From: Prevotella sp.
GTDB taxonomy: Bacteria > Bacteroidota > Bacteroidia > Bacteroidales > Bacteroidaceae
DNA length: 5,387 bases
Direction of reading: 5' to 3'
NCBI GenBank assembly: GCA_003483565.1
Contig: DMYZ01000212.1
Span: 1-5,387, forward strand
The position numbers were made by a program, and so were the translations under genes. Under the pieces are notes generated by a model. It saw only the letters and a program-made list of their open reading frames with translations. It did no database searches and was not told where the DNA came from. Shown here piece after piece: positions 1-5,387 of this stretch (positions within the stretch are counted from its first letter, which is position 1; every line of letters begins with the position of its first letter).

Positions 1-1
1 T

Positions 2-82
2 TTTGATTTAGTGGATAAAGATAAAAATGTACAAATCAGTTTCCCTACGGGATTGCTATTACTGATAAATACAAAATTTTAA
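2..82 (+). CDS. Possible C-terminal tail of a convergent protein (partial, unidentified)
   Basis: Reading plus-strand frame 2 from the left edge gives 26 sense codons and a TAA at 80-82. It is the only one of the six frames that stays open across this stretch. The peptide ends ISFPTGLLLLINTKF. Alternating hydrophobic residues and a terminal Phe resemble the last strand of a Bacteroidetes outer-membrane beta-barrel, but this is an impression from a very short piece and no family can be assigned. If real, the gene converges on the susD-like gene with only 5 bases between the two stop codons. A 26-codon open frame in AT-rich DNA can also arise by chance, in which case this is simply the 3' flank of the susCD operon. 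The gene body lies outside the window. Confidence 0.4.
   Translation, partial: FDLVDKDKNVQISFPTGLLLLINTKF
23..66 (-). terminator. Weak candidate terminator downstream of the susD-like gene
   Basis: On the minus strand, about 21 bases after the susD-like stop, ATCAGT (66-61) pairs with ACTGAT (40-35). Inside it TCCC pairs with GGGA around a GTA loop (52-42). The two helices are separated by an asymmetric internal loop (8 bases on one side, 1 on the other). A run of five T (27-23) follows the outer stem after eight bases, further away than in a good intrinsic terminator. It would lie inside the possible plus-strand gene tail. The structure is modest and could be chance. Confidence 0.25.
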
Positions 83-87
83 CAAGG

Positions 88-1596
88 TCAGTACCCTTTG
101 TTTTGCTGTTTGGCGATAGTGGGATTAGCATTTATTTCATCTTGGGATATAGGAAGTATAATCTTATAAAAACTTCTGTCGATACTTTTCTCGCGAGTAT
201 GCACGGCAACATCTTGAAAATCATCGTTAAAAATAATAGTCCTGTTTTTTCTAATCATGTCAAAGAAACGCTGTCCTTCTCCAAATAATTCTTTACTACG
301 TTCATCCATGATTATGTCGTCTGTTATGGTCGATGCAGTGGCTTGTGGTAAATGGGGAGACCTTTTGCGAATAGCATTCAAGTAATTAGCTGCGGCAGTT
401 TTGTCCGGTGTTGAAGAATGAAGTGAGGCTTCCGCTGCAATCAGGTATATTTCTGATAAACGGATCACTTTGATGTTTACGGCTGTAGCTGTACTTTTTC
501 CATCACCAGGCATATCCACGCTTCCTCCCATATACTTATAGCAACTCCCAAGTCGTTTGGGATTTTCTGATTCATCCATTCCCATTACACCCCATCTTAC
601 GTCAGTGGAATCTTGCCCCAATCGGTTCAAAAAATAATCACTTGCCAGAAACCATCCCATGGCATTGCTTATTCCGTTATGTTTGGTCTGCATCAGATAA
701 TATCCTAAGGAAGATTTACCAAGATCCGCCTCATTGGGGAAAATGCCCAGTTCGAAAATGGACTCTGTACCAAATTGTTTGCTCCACGATCCTACCCATT
801 CATCTGGTGTATACAGTTTATAAACTCCGGCATCTATAACTTCTTTGGCAGCAGCGAGTGCTCCATCGTAATCTTCCATATATAATTTTACACGTGCTTG
901 CTCTGCCAGATTTCCATAGTAATTGATATAACCATTATTCTTCGTTTTGCCCTTTGCCGTGTCCAGCAACTTTTCTCCTTGTTCAAGATCAGAAAGAATC
1001 TGTTTGTAATTTTCTTCAACTGTATTGCGGATGGGTTGAGCGGATGATGATAATAAGGTGGTGACATTGGGTACGCCATAGGAATCCTTTTTATAATTGT
1101 AAGGCAAGCCGTAAAGTCTCACCAGATCAAAATATACTAAGGCCCTCAATGTATAAGATTCCCCTTCCAACTGTTCTAACCCTTCGATCCCTGTCTTTTT
1201 TAACCGGTCAATATTTGTCAGTATATTATTCAGTTGTAGGATACAATTATAGCCAGTGGACCAGAATCCATCATAGGAGCTGCTCGTAGCAGAGTGATTG
1301 AAAGTATATAAATCATCCAGTCCCCTGCCGTTGGCATAAATGGTAAGATCTCCGCCTTTTGCATCTCCATAGATAAAAAAGTTGCGTCCGTAGTAGGAAT
1401 CTGAAGTCATTTCTCTCAATACACCGTTCATAGCTGTCTTGGCATCTGAGACGCTGTTGATTGATACGAAAACCCTTTTCGAGTTGGTTGGCTCCATATC
1501 AAGAAATCCTTGACATGAAGATACGATACTACTTATAATCATTAAAAAGAGCGGTAGTATACGGAATCTCAACTGTCTTTCATTAATATCTTTCAT
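88..1596 (-). CDS. SusD/RagB family nutrient-binding outer-membrane lipoprotein
   Basis: This is the surface-exposed, substrate-capturing partner of the SusC-like transporter encoded just upstream. The 502-residue protein starts with a lipoprotein signal: a charged n-region, a hydrophobic stretch at about 12-25 and the lipobox VSSC with the acylated Cys at 28. FLDMEPTNS follows directly, the usual start of mature SusD proteins. The N-terminal SusD-like domain (about 28-230) contains GESYTLRALVYFDLVRLYG (145-163), the helical TPR-type core. The C-terminal RagB/SusD domain (about 270-502) contains IRLSEIYLIAAEA (378-390), DERSKELFGEGQRFFDMIR (431-449) and LPISQDEINANP (481-492), close to the family's usual ending. 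The length is normal for the family and the frame is intact. The start is fixed by a GGAGG six bases upstream and by the signal peptide. The gene follows the SusC-like gene after 20 bases, so co-transcription is very likely. The ligand cannot be inferred: these proteins bind diverse glycans and, in some cases, peptides. Confidence 0.96.
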   Translation of the reverse strand: MKDINERQLRFRILPLFLMIISSIVSSCQGFLDMEPTNSKRVFVSINSVSDAKTAMNGVLREMTSDSYYGRNFFIYGDAKGGDLTIYANGRGLDDLYTFNHSATSSSYDGFWSTGYNCILQLNNILTNIDRLKKTGIEGLEQLEGESYTLRALVYFDLVRLYGLPYNYKKDSYGVPNVTTLLSSSAQPIRNTVEENYKQILSDLEQGEKLLDTAKGKTKNNGYINYYGNLAEQARVKLYMEDYDGALAAAKEVIDAGVYKLYTPDEWVGSWSKQFGTESIFELGIFPNEADLGKSSLGYYLMQTKHNGISNAMGWFLASDYFLNRLGQDSTDVRWGVMGMDESENPKRLGSCYKYMGGSVDMPGDGKSTATAVNIKVIRLSEIYLIAAEASLHSSTPDKTAAANYLNAIRKRSPHLPQATASTITDDIIMDERSKELFGEGQRFFDMIRKNRTIIFNDDFQDVAVHTREKSIDRSFYKIILPISQDEINANPTIAKQQNKGY

Positions 1597-1602
1597 AAAA
1601 AA

Positions 1603-1607
1603 CCTCC
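1603..1607 (-). promoter_or_regulatory. Canonical Shine-Dalgarno (GGAGG) for the susD-like gene
   Basis: The minus strand reads GGAGG, then six T, then ATG (start codon at 1596-1594). The spacing is good for a ribosome-binding site and supports the chosen start. Strong Shine-Dalgarno motifs are uncommon in Bacteroidetes, so this one stands out. It sits in the 20-base gap after the SusC-like stop codon and may give the lipoprotein gene its own translation initiation rate. Confidence 0.7.
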
Positions 1608-1616
1608 GCTATTATA

Positions 1617-4600
1617 TTAAAAAGTCAAGTCAATTCCAAATGTAAATGTTTTGCAGATAGGAGTCTCCCACCCACGTGTACCATATTGGTTCACTTCAGG
1701 ATCAGCTTCTTTATATTTAGCCCATGTCCATAAATTGGATGCTGTAAAAAACAAACGTGCATTTGATATAAATGCTCGTTTCAACAAATCTGACGGAAAA
1801 GTATATCCCAAAGAGAGGTTTTTCAGACGTACGAAGGAAGCACTGCAGATATGGCGGGAACTGTACTGTATAGCATCTCTCAGATCGGTTCCTTGCAAAC
1901 GCGGTTGAGTGCCATTTGGATTATCTGTCGTCCACATGTTTTTATAATAGCTGGCAGCTCGGATTCTTGCCCAATAATAACCGTCATCAGCAACATCTTT
2001 ATAGGCTCCATCGTATAATTTTCCTCCGATTTTATAAATAAAATTCAAGTTGAAGTCAAATCCTTTAAACTTCAGGTTAGAACAGAATCCTCCTGATACG
2101 GCGGGTATGGCATTTCCAATAATGGTATAGTTGGCTGATTCGTATTTGTATGTGGCACCACGGCCTTTATACAGGAAATCTCCCTTCTTCGGATCAGAAG
2201 GGTCATTCACGTAATATACACTGTTTCCATTACTCTTATCTACTCCTGCCCACTCATATCCATAAAAAGCAAGTGTCGATTGCCCTTCCCGATAAATAAA
2301 TTGTGCACGGTTGTCATCACCTGTCGGATCTTTCCATATTATATCTTCACCATCATACAACTTTTTGACTTTGGAAGACAAGAATGAAGCATTTACAGAC
2401 AAAGTCCATAACCAGTCTCTATTGCTGATTATATCTCCGTCTAGTTGAACTTCTATGCCGTGATTGTTGATTAATCCGACATTCTTTAAAATGGAACTGA
2501 AGCCTGTTACCATAGAAACCGGTACATCTTGTAATAGATTTTTTGAATCGCGGGTATAATATTCTATTGTTCCCCGGATTCGCTGACGGAGTAAACCGAA
2601 ATCAATTCCAATATTTGTAGTATGGCTGGTTTCCCATGATAAATTGGGACTTGCTAATGAACTGAGTTGTGAACCTGGATCACCCATATATCGGCTGTTG
2701 AAAGTCATCAGACTCATGTAACCATAATCATTTGTCGGCAGGGTACCATTAATACCATAAGACATGCGCAGTTTTAATGTGCTTAACCGGTCAAAGTTCT
2801 TCATGAATCTTTCATTTGTCAGATTCCATGCTCCTGAAACTGACCAGAAATTTCCCCAACGGTTATCTTTACTCAGTCGGGAAGAACCGTCACGACGATA
2901 AGAGGCTGACAGATAATAGATTTGTTTATAATTATAATCGGCTTTTGACAAAACAGAAAGTAAAGAGTGCCCCCACTTGTATCCGTCAGCATCGTATGCT
3001 CCTGCAATCGATATACTTTGCAGGTCGCTATTGGCTAAATTGGTTCCCGTTGAACGGGTGTAATTGGTTGTAACCTTTTCGGCTTCAAAACCTGCCATTA
3101 CATTGAATTCATGATCGCCTAAAAATTTATTGTAATTTGCTGTCGTTGAAGAAATGATATCATCGTATGTCGTGCGCGTCTCACTGACTGATCCATTTGT
3201 GCTTGTACCTTGATAGTGTTTAGGACTATAGTATAAATGCCCTTTTACTCCAGTAGTTTCATACGATAGAATAGATTTCACATCCAGTCCGGGGGAAAGA
3301 TGCAAGGCTGCTGTTTCCATCGCGGATATTTGGGTGTTGGTCGTATTGTTCGACCATAACTTGTCATAATATAGATTGTTGTATGCATAACTCTCGTATC
3401 GGTCAGTATAGGGCAGTCCCGTTTTGTAATCTGTAGGCCAGTACATCCCCCATAAAAGATTGTGCACTTCATAAAAATAATTCGTAGCAGTATTACGGGT
3501 ATCATTAAAGCCCACTTGACGCGTTCTGGCAAAAGAGACATTCGTCGTAAAATCAAGAAATTTTCCAGCTTTTTGCATTAGGTTGACCCTCCCGGAAACT
3601 CGCTTAAAATCATTAGTGCGACTTCGGCCTTGCTGATCAGAATAGGAAAGTGAAGAATAGTAATGGGTTATCCCGTTTCCTCCACTTACCGAAAAATCAT
3701 AATTCTGGTAGGCAGCGGAGCGGAAATAAGCCTTTTCCCAATCGTAATATTTTCCACCACGCCCGGAATGATCGTATTCACTGATATGGATGTCCTGATA
3801 ACGTCCTGTACCATCTGCCGTCAACTGATATCCATGTTCGTTAAATGATTCGTTTAGCCATTTCAGAGCTGTTGTACTTGCTATTTCGGCGGCATCTTTC
3901 TTCTTTGCGTCATAATTGGCATCGTAATATACTTGATACATCATATCCACTTGGGACTGTACGCTTGCCGGCTCATAATTCTTTGTCGCCCAGGATGGGG
4001 AAAAACCGTATGTCATCTTCAGATTTACTTTGGGCTTTCCATATTTTCCCTTTTTAGTTGTGATGAGTATTACTCCGTTTGCGGCTCTTGAACCATAAAG
4101 GGCGGATGCTGCGGCATCTTTCAAAACGGAGATACTTTCTATATCTTCAGGATTCAATGAATTCATAATATTATTGGTAGCATACAGTTCACTGCTCATC
4201 TGACCTACATTTCCTGATACGACAGGAACACCGTCAATTACATATAGTGGGTCATTTGAAGCATTCATTGACCCGATGCCTCTGATTCGTAGTGAAGGAG
4301 TTCCTCCTAATTGCCCGGAAGCGTTTGTTACTTGAAGTCCGGCAACTTTTCCTGTCAGGGCATTTTCAAAAGATGTGACGGGCACATCTTTGATGGCATC
4401 AGACTTTACGAAAGAAGCGGCGCCAGTATAACTGCTTTTTCTTGTCGTTCCATAGGCTACGACAACAACATCGTCTAAGGTCTTGTTTTGAGAAAATAAT
4501 CGGATTTTTATATTTGATCGTCCTTCAATTGGAATAGTCTCTGTATTCATACCCAGACAGCTGATCTTTAAAACTACTGTCAAAGAAGGTACTGATAAGG

Positions 4601-4781
4601 TGAAATGTCCTTCTGAATTGGTCGTTGTACCTGAATGCGTACCTTCTATAGTCACTGTAGCCCCGACAACTGGTAGATTGTCTTCTTGAGAGATAACCAA
4701 ACCTGAGACCGTGTTTTGGGCCAACGTCGTTCCTATACATGACAGTATCCCTGTTAGAACCATAATCAGTCTTTTTCTCAT
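1617..4781 (-). CDS. SusC/RagA family TonB-linked outer-membrane transporter
   Basis: This 1054-residue protein is a TonB-dependent importer of the SusC type. It forms the outer-membrane channel beneath the SusD-like lid and uses energy from TonB/ExbBD. Visible order: a signal peptide (about 1-21; MRKR, hydrophobic stretch, TLA before Q22); a carboxypeptidase-regulatory-like beta-sandwich (about 24-98, with NLPVVGATVTIEGT); a TonB box (DDVVVVAYG, 103-111); the plug domain (about 112-245) with the SusC/RagA signature LRIRGIG (164-170) and PLYVIDGVPV (178-187), then NPEDIESISVLKDAAA (210-225) and SRAANGVILITTKKG (231-245); and a long beta-barrel (about 250-1054) ending TFTFGIDLTF with a terminal Phe. 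The length is typical and there is no frameshift. The first Met is preferred because it gives the positively charged n-region and has a purine-rich site five bases upstream; Met7 would remove that charge. There is no extra N-terminal extension of the STN type used for anti-sigma signalling. The cargo is unknown, as no degradative enzyme is in view. Confidence 0.97.
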   Translation of the reverse strand: MRKRLIMVLTGILSCIGTTLAQNTVSGLVISQEDNLPVVGATVTIEGTHSGTTTNSEGHFTLSVPSLTVVLKISCLGMNTETIPIEGRSNIKIRLFSQNKTLDDVVVVAYGTTRKSSYTGAASFVKSDAIKDVPVTSFENALTGKVAGLQVTNASGQLGGTPSLRIRGIGSMNASNDPLYVIDGVPVVSGNVGQMSSELYATNNIMNSLNPEDIESISVLKDAAASALYGSRAANGVILITTKKGKYGKPKVNLKMTYGFSPSWATKNYEPASVQSQVDMMYQVYYDANYDAKKKDAAEIASTTALKWLNESFNEHGYQLTADGTGRYQDIHISEYDHSGRGGKYYDWEKAYFRSAAYQNYDFSVSGGNGITHYYSSLSYSDQQGRSRTNDFKRVSGRVNLMQKAGKFLDFTTNVSFARTRQVGFNDTRNTATNYFYEVHNLLWGMYWPTDYKTGLPYTDRYESYAYNNLYYDKLWSNNTTNTQISAMETAALHLSPGLDVKSILSYETTGVKGHLYYSPKHYQGTSTNGSVSETRTTYDDIISSTTANYNKFLGDHEFNVMAGFEAEKVTTNYTRSTGTNLANSDLQSISIAGAYDADGYKWGHSLLSVLSKADYNYKQIYYLSASYRRDGSSRLSKDNRWGNFWSVSGAWNLTNERFMKNFDRLSTLKLRMSYGINGTLPTNDYGYMSLMTFNSRYMGDPGSQLSSLASPNLSWETSHTTNIGIDFGLLRQRIRGTIEYYTRDSKNLLQDVPVSMVTGFSSILKNVGLINNHGIEVQLDGDIISNRDWLWTLSVNASFLSSKVKKLYDGEDIIWKDPTGDDNRAQFIYREGQSTLAFYGYEWAGVDKSNGNSVYYVNDPSDPKKGDFLYKGRGATYKYESANYTIIGNAIPAVSGGFCSNLKFKGFDFNLNFIYKIGGKLYDGAYKDVADDGYYWARIRAASYYKNMWTTDNPNGTQPRLQGTDLRDAIQYSSRHICSASFVRLKNLSLGYTFPSDLLKRAFISNARLFFTASNLWTWAKYKEADPEVNQYGTRGWETPICKTFTFGIDLTF

Positions 4782-4786
4782 ATATG

Positions 4787-4793
4787 TTCTCTT
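4787..4793 (-). promoter_or_regulatory. Weak purine-rich ribosome-binding site for the susC-like gene
   Basis: The minus strand reads AAGAGAA, then CATAT, then the ATG at 4781-4779. This is only a partial match to a Shine-Dalgarno sequence, in an AT-rich leader, which is common in Bacteroidetes. It supports the first ATG as the start without proving it. Confidence 0.4.
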
Positions 4794-4799
4794 AATTAT

Positions 4800-4829
4800 T
4801 ATCTTTTATGCGCTTAGACTGCGAAGATA
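4800..4829 (-). promoter_or_regulatory. Bulged stem-loop in the predicted susC leader
   Basis: On the minus strand TATCTT (4829-4824) can pair with AAGATA (4805-4800). Directly inside, CGC (4823-4821) pairs with GCG (4813-4811) around the seven-base loop AGTCTAA. A five-base bulge, CATAA, sits on the 3' side. This makes a nine-pair, two-part helix ending about seven bases before the ribosome-binding site. If the promoter call is right it lies inside the 5' UTR and could affect translation or RNA stability. It matches no riboswitch class that I recognise. Confidence 0.35.
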
Positions 4830-4865
4830 TGTTATTTCACCTTAATAAACAAATAAAATAACAAA

Positions 4866-4896
4866 AAAATGTAATATAGAGAATAAATAATTCAAA
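4866..4896 (-). promoter_or_regulatory. Candidate Bacteroides-type promoter for the susCD operon
   Basis: On the minus strand TTTG (4896-4893) is followed after 19 bases by TACATTTT (4873-4866). The Bacteroides housekeeping consensus is a -33 TTTG and a -7 TAnnTTTG separated by 19-21 bases, so spacing and all but the last G match. Transcription would begin around 4855-4862, giving a leader of roughly 75-80 bases. The surrounding DNA is very AT-rich, so chance matches are likely. Many susCD operons instead rely on a positive regulator or an ECF sigma factor, neither of which is encoded here. Confidence 0.4.
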
Positions 4897-5000
4897 AAGA
4901 TGAATTTATTGTGTAATAATAAGCATTGTGATTCTTTACTTATACTTAAAAAATCATTATGATATATCTGTATGGACGTATTAATGGTATTTCTACTTGC
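4897..5000. other. AT-rich upstream intergenic DNA with short repeats
   Basis: No credible open frame is seen between the ald terminator and the candidate susC promoter. The stretch holds ATTGTG twice, at 4908-4913 and 4925-4930 (starts 17 bases apart, just upstream of the -33 box). It also holds a tandem ACTTA-T-ACTTA at 4938-4948 and the palindrome ATCATTATGAT at 4953-4963. Any of these could be an activator site for the operon, but each is short and base composition alone could produce them. Confidence 0.3.
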
Positions 5001-5039
5001 AAAAAATGGGATACCACAACATTAATCTGTGGTATCCCA
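5001..5039 (-). terminator. Intrinsic terminator of ald
   Basis: On the minus strand TGGGATACCACA (5039-5028) pairs perfectly with TGTGGTATCCCA (5018-5007). This gives a 12-pair stem with a nine-base loop, followed at once by six T (5006-5001). It is a textbook Rho-independent terminator placed 46 bases after the ald stop codon. It should prevent ald transcription from reading into the susCD unit, which argues that susCD has its own promoter. In the plus direction there is no good T tract, so it is probably one-way. Confidence 0.9.
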
Positions 5040-5054
5040 ATCGTTTATAGTTGT

Positions 5055-5077
5055 TTCGGAACTGTAAGGTTCCCGAA
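5055..5077 (-). other. Bulged hairpin in the ald 3' untranslated region
   Basis: On the minus strand TTCGGGAAC (5077-5069) pairs with GTTCCGAA (5062-5055) around the loop CTTACA, giving eight pairs with one unpaired G. It begins eight bases after the ald stop and precedes the terminator hairpin. It has no T tract of its own, so it is not itself a terminator. A role in protecting the 3' end of the message is possible but unproven. Confidence 0.45.
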
Positions 5078-5085
5078 GGTCCTTT

Positions 5086-5387
5086 TTATACCTTAGCAGG
5101 TGAGTAGGGGAGTTTGTACAAATCGGCAACAGGTTTGAAGGTAACTTTTCCTTCAACTACATTGATCCCTTCATACAATGATGCATCCTCGGCACAAGCC
5201 TTCTTCCATCCTTTTTCAGCAAGAGCCAGCACATAAGGAAGTGTCGCATTATCCAATGCAGGGGTTGAGGTATAGGCTACAGCACCAGGAATATTGGCAA
5301 CAGCATAGTGTACAATCCCCTCTACCGTGTATACCGGATCGGTGTGGGTAGTAGGGTGTGAAGTCTCAAAACATCCACCCTGATCAA
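5086..5387 (-). CDS. ald: Alanine dehydrogenase, C-terminal part (5' end outside window)
   Basis: This enzyme interconverts L-alanine and pyruvate plus ammonia using NAD(H) in the cytoplasm (EC 1.4.1.1), linking amino-acid catabolism, or ammonia assimilation, to central carbon. About 99 codons are visible. They begin at DQGGCFETSHPTTHTDPVY, the family's conserved segment whose first Asp corresponds to the catalytic Asp270 of the Mycobacterium tuberculosis enzyme. VANIPGAVAYTST and NATLPYVLALAEKGW follow, matching the family's VANMPGAVPRTST and NAT-PYVL-LA-KG blocks. The protein ends at a TAA at 5088-5086 after a tail (GINVVEGKVTFKP) typical of the family. This covers the end of the nucleotide-binding domain and the return into the catalytic domain. 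Relative to the usual SRPTTH and VPRTST, SHPTTH and VAYTST are small substitutions. The related transhydrogenase alpha subunit is less likely, because the DQGGC and NAT-PYVL blocks fit Ald better. A strong terminator follows, so ald appears to be the last gene of its own transcript. Confidence 0.93.
   Translation of the reverse strand, partial: DQGGCFETSHPTTHTDPVYTVEGIVHYAVANIPGAVAYTSTPALDNATLPYVLALAEKGWKKACAEDASLYEGINVVEGKVTFKPVADLYKLPYSPAKV

Noticed and set aside
103..288. Plus-strand 61-codon open frame
   Set aside because: It lies wholly opposite the conserved C-terminal part of the SusD-like gene, and its peptide has no recognisable features.
642..839. Plus-strand 65-codon open frame
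   Set aside because: It is antisense to the SusD-like gene, with no ribosome-binding or family evidence.
888..1079. Minus-strand 63-codon open frame in another frame within the SusD-like gene
   Set aside because: It overlaps a well-supported coding frame. Its composition is that of an out-of-frame reading.
1651..1908. Plus-strand 85-codon open frame
   Set aside because: It is antisense to the conserved barrel C-terminus of the SusC-like gene, and the peptide is unremarkable.
2816..3073. Plus-strand 85-codon open frame
   Set aside because: It is antisense within the SusC-like barrel region, with no supporting signals.
3278..3556. Minus-strand 92-codon open frame inside the SusC-like gene
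   Set aside because: It is the longest shadow frame, but it sits inside an intact family-matching frame. Its peptide looks like an out-of-frame translation.
3663..4057. Two short plus-strand open frames (3663-3848 and 3845-4057) overlapping by four bases, resembling a small operon
   Set aside because: Both are antisense to the plug and early barrel of the SusC-like gene, and neither has a promoter, ribosome-binding site or recognisable family. The overlap is coincidental.
4525..4740. Minus-strand 71-codon open frame near the susC start
   Set aside because: It is out of frame with the signal peptide and beta-sandwich domain that clearly define the real reading frame.
4719..4781. Lipobox-like ILSC in the SusC-like signal peptide
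   Set aside because: SusC proteins are normally integral barrels cleaved by signal peptidase I. A TLA-Q cleavage site follows six residues later, and the Leu before Ser departs from a good lipobox.
4850..4857. TTTATTTG on the minus strand as an alternative -7 box
   Set aside because: It has one mismatch to TAnnTTTG, but no TTTG lies 19-21 bases upstream, so the 4866-4896 candidate is better.
1..5387. Search for CRISPR arrays, tRNA or rRNA genes, insertion sequences and frameshifted genes
   Set aside because: No long direct repeats, terminal inverted repeats, transposase-like frames or structured RNA genes were seen. Both large genes are intact.

Overview
The window looks like chromosomal DNA from a gut-type Bacteroidales bacterium (Bacteroides, Phocaeicola or Parabacteroides; the sequence alone does not settle which). 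The evidence is a complete SusC/SusD outer-membrane pair, AT-rich intergenic DNA, a possible Bacteroides-type TTTG/TAnnTTTG promoter, and an alanine dehydrogenase C-terminus of the kind found in these genomes. Almost all recognisable coding is on the minus strand.

Layout, right to left in the direction of transcription. At 5086-5387 is the C-terminal ~99 codons of alanine dehydrogenase (ald), whose start lies outside the window. It is followed by a small bulged hairpin (5055-5077) and a strong intrinsic terminator (5001-5039). A roughly 220-base AT-rich intergenic stretch (4782-5000) carries a candidate promoter (4866-4896), several short repeats upstream of it, and a bulged stem-loop in the predicted leader (4800-4829). 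Next come a full-length SusC/RagA-type TonB-dependent transporter (4781-1617, 1054 aa) and, 20 bases later, a full-length SusD/RagB-type surface lipoprotein (1596-88, 502 aa). These two are almost certainly co-transcribed. At the far left, an open frame on the plus strand (2-82) runs in from outside and stops 5 bases from the susD stop. It may be the tail of a convergent gene. A weak stem-loop on the minus strand overlaps it and might end the susCD transcript.

Function. The SusD-like lipoprotein should act as a lid that captures a glycan, peptide or other nutrient and hands it to the SusC-like barrel for TonB/ExbBD-powered import into the periplasm. No glycoside hydrolase, lyase, peptidase, sigma/anti-sigma pair or hybrid two-component regulator is visible here, so the substrate cannot be named. 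The strong terminator behind ald separates that metabolic gene from the susCD unit.

I found no clear sign of a new kind of system: no mobile element, CRISPR array, tRNA or rRNA, and no broken gene. The points worth a second look are the regulatory DNA upstream of susC, the contrast in ribosome-binding sites between the two genes, and the possible convergent gene tail.
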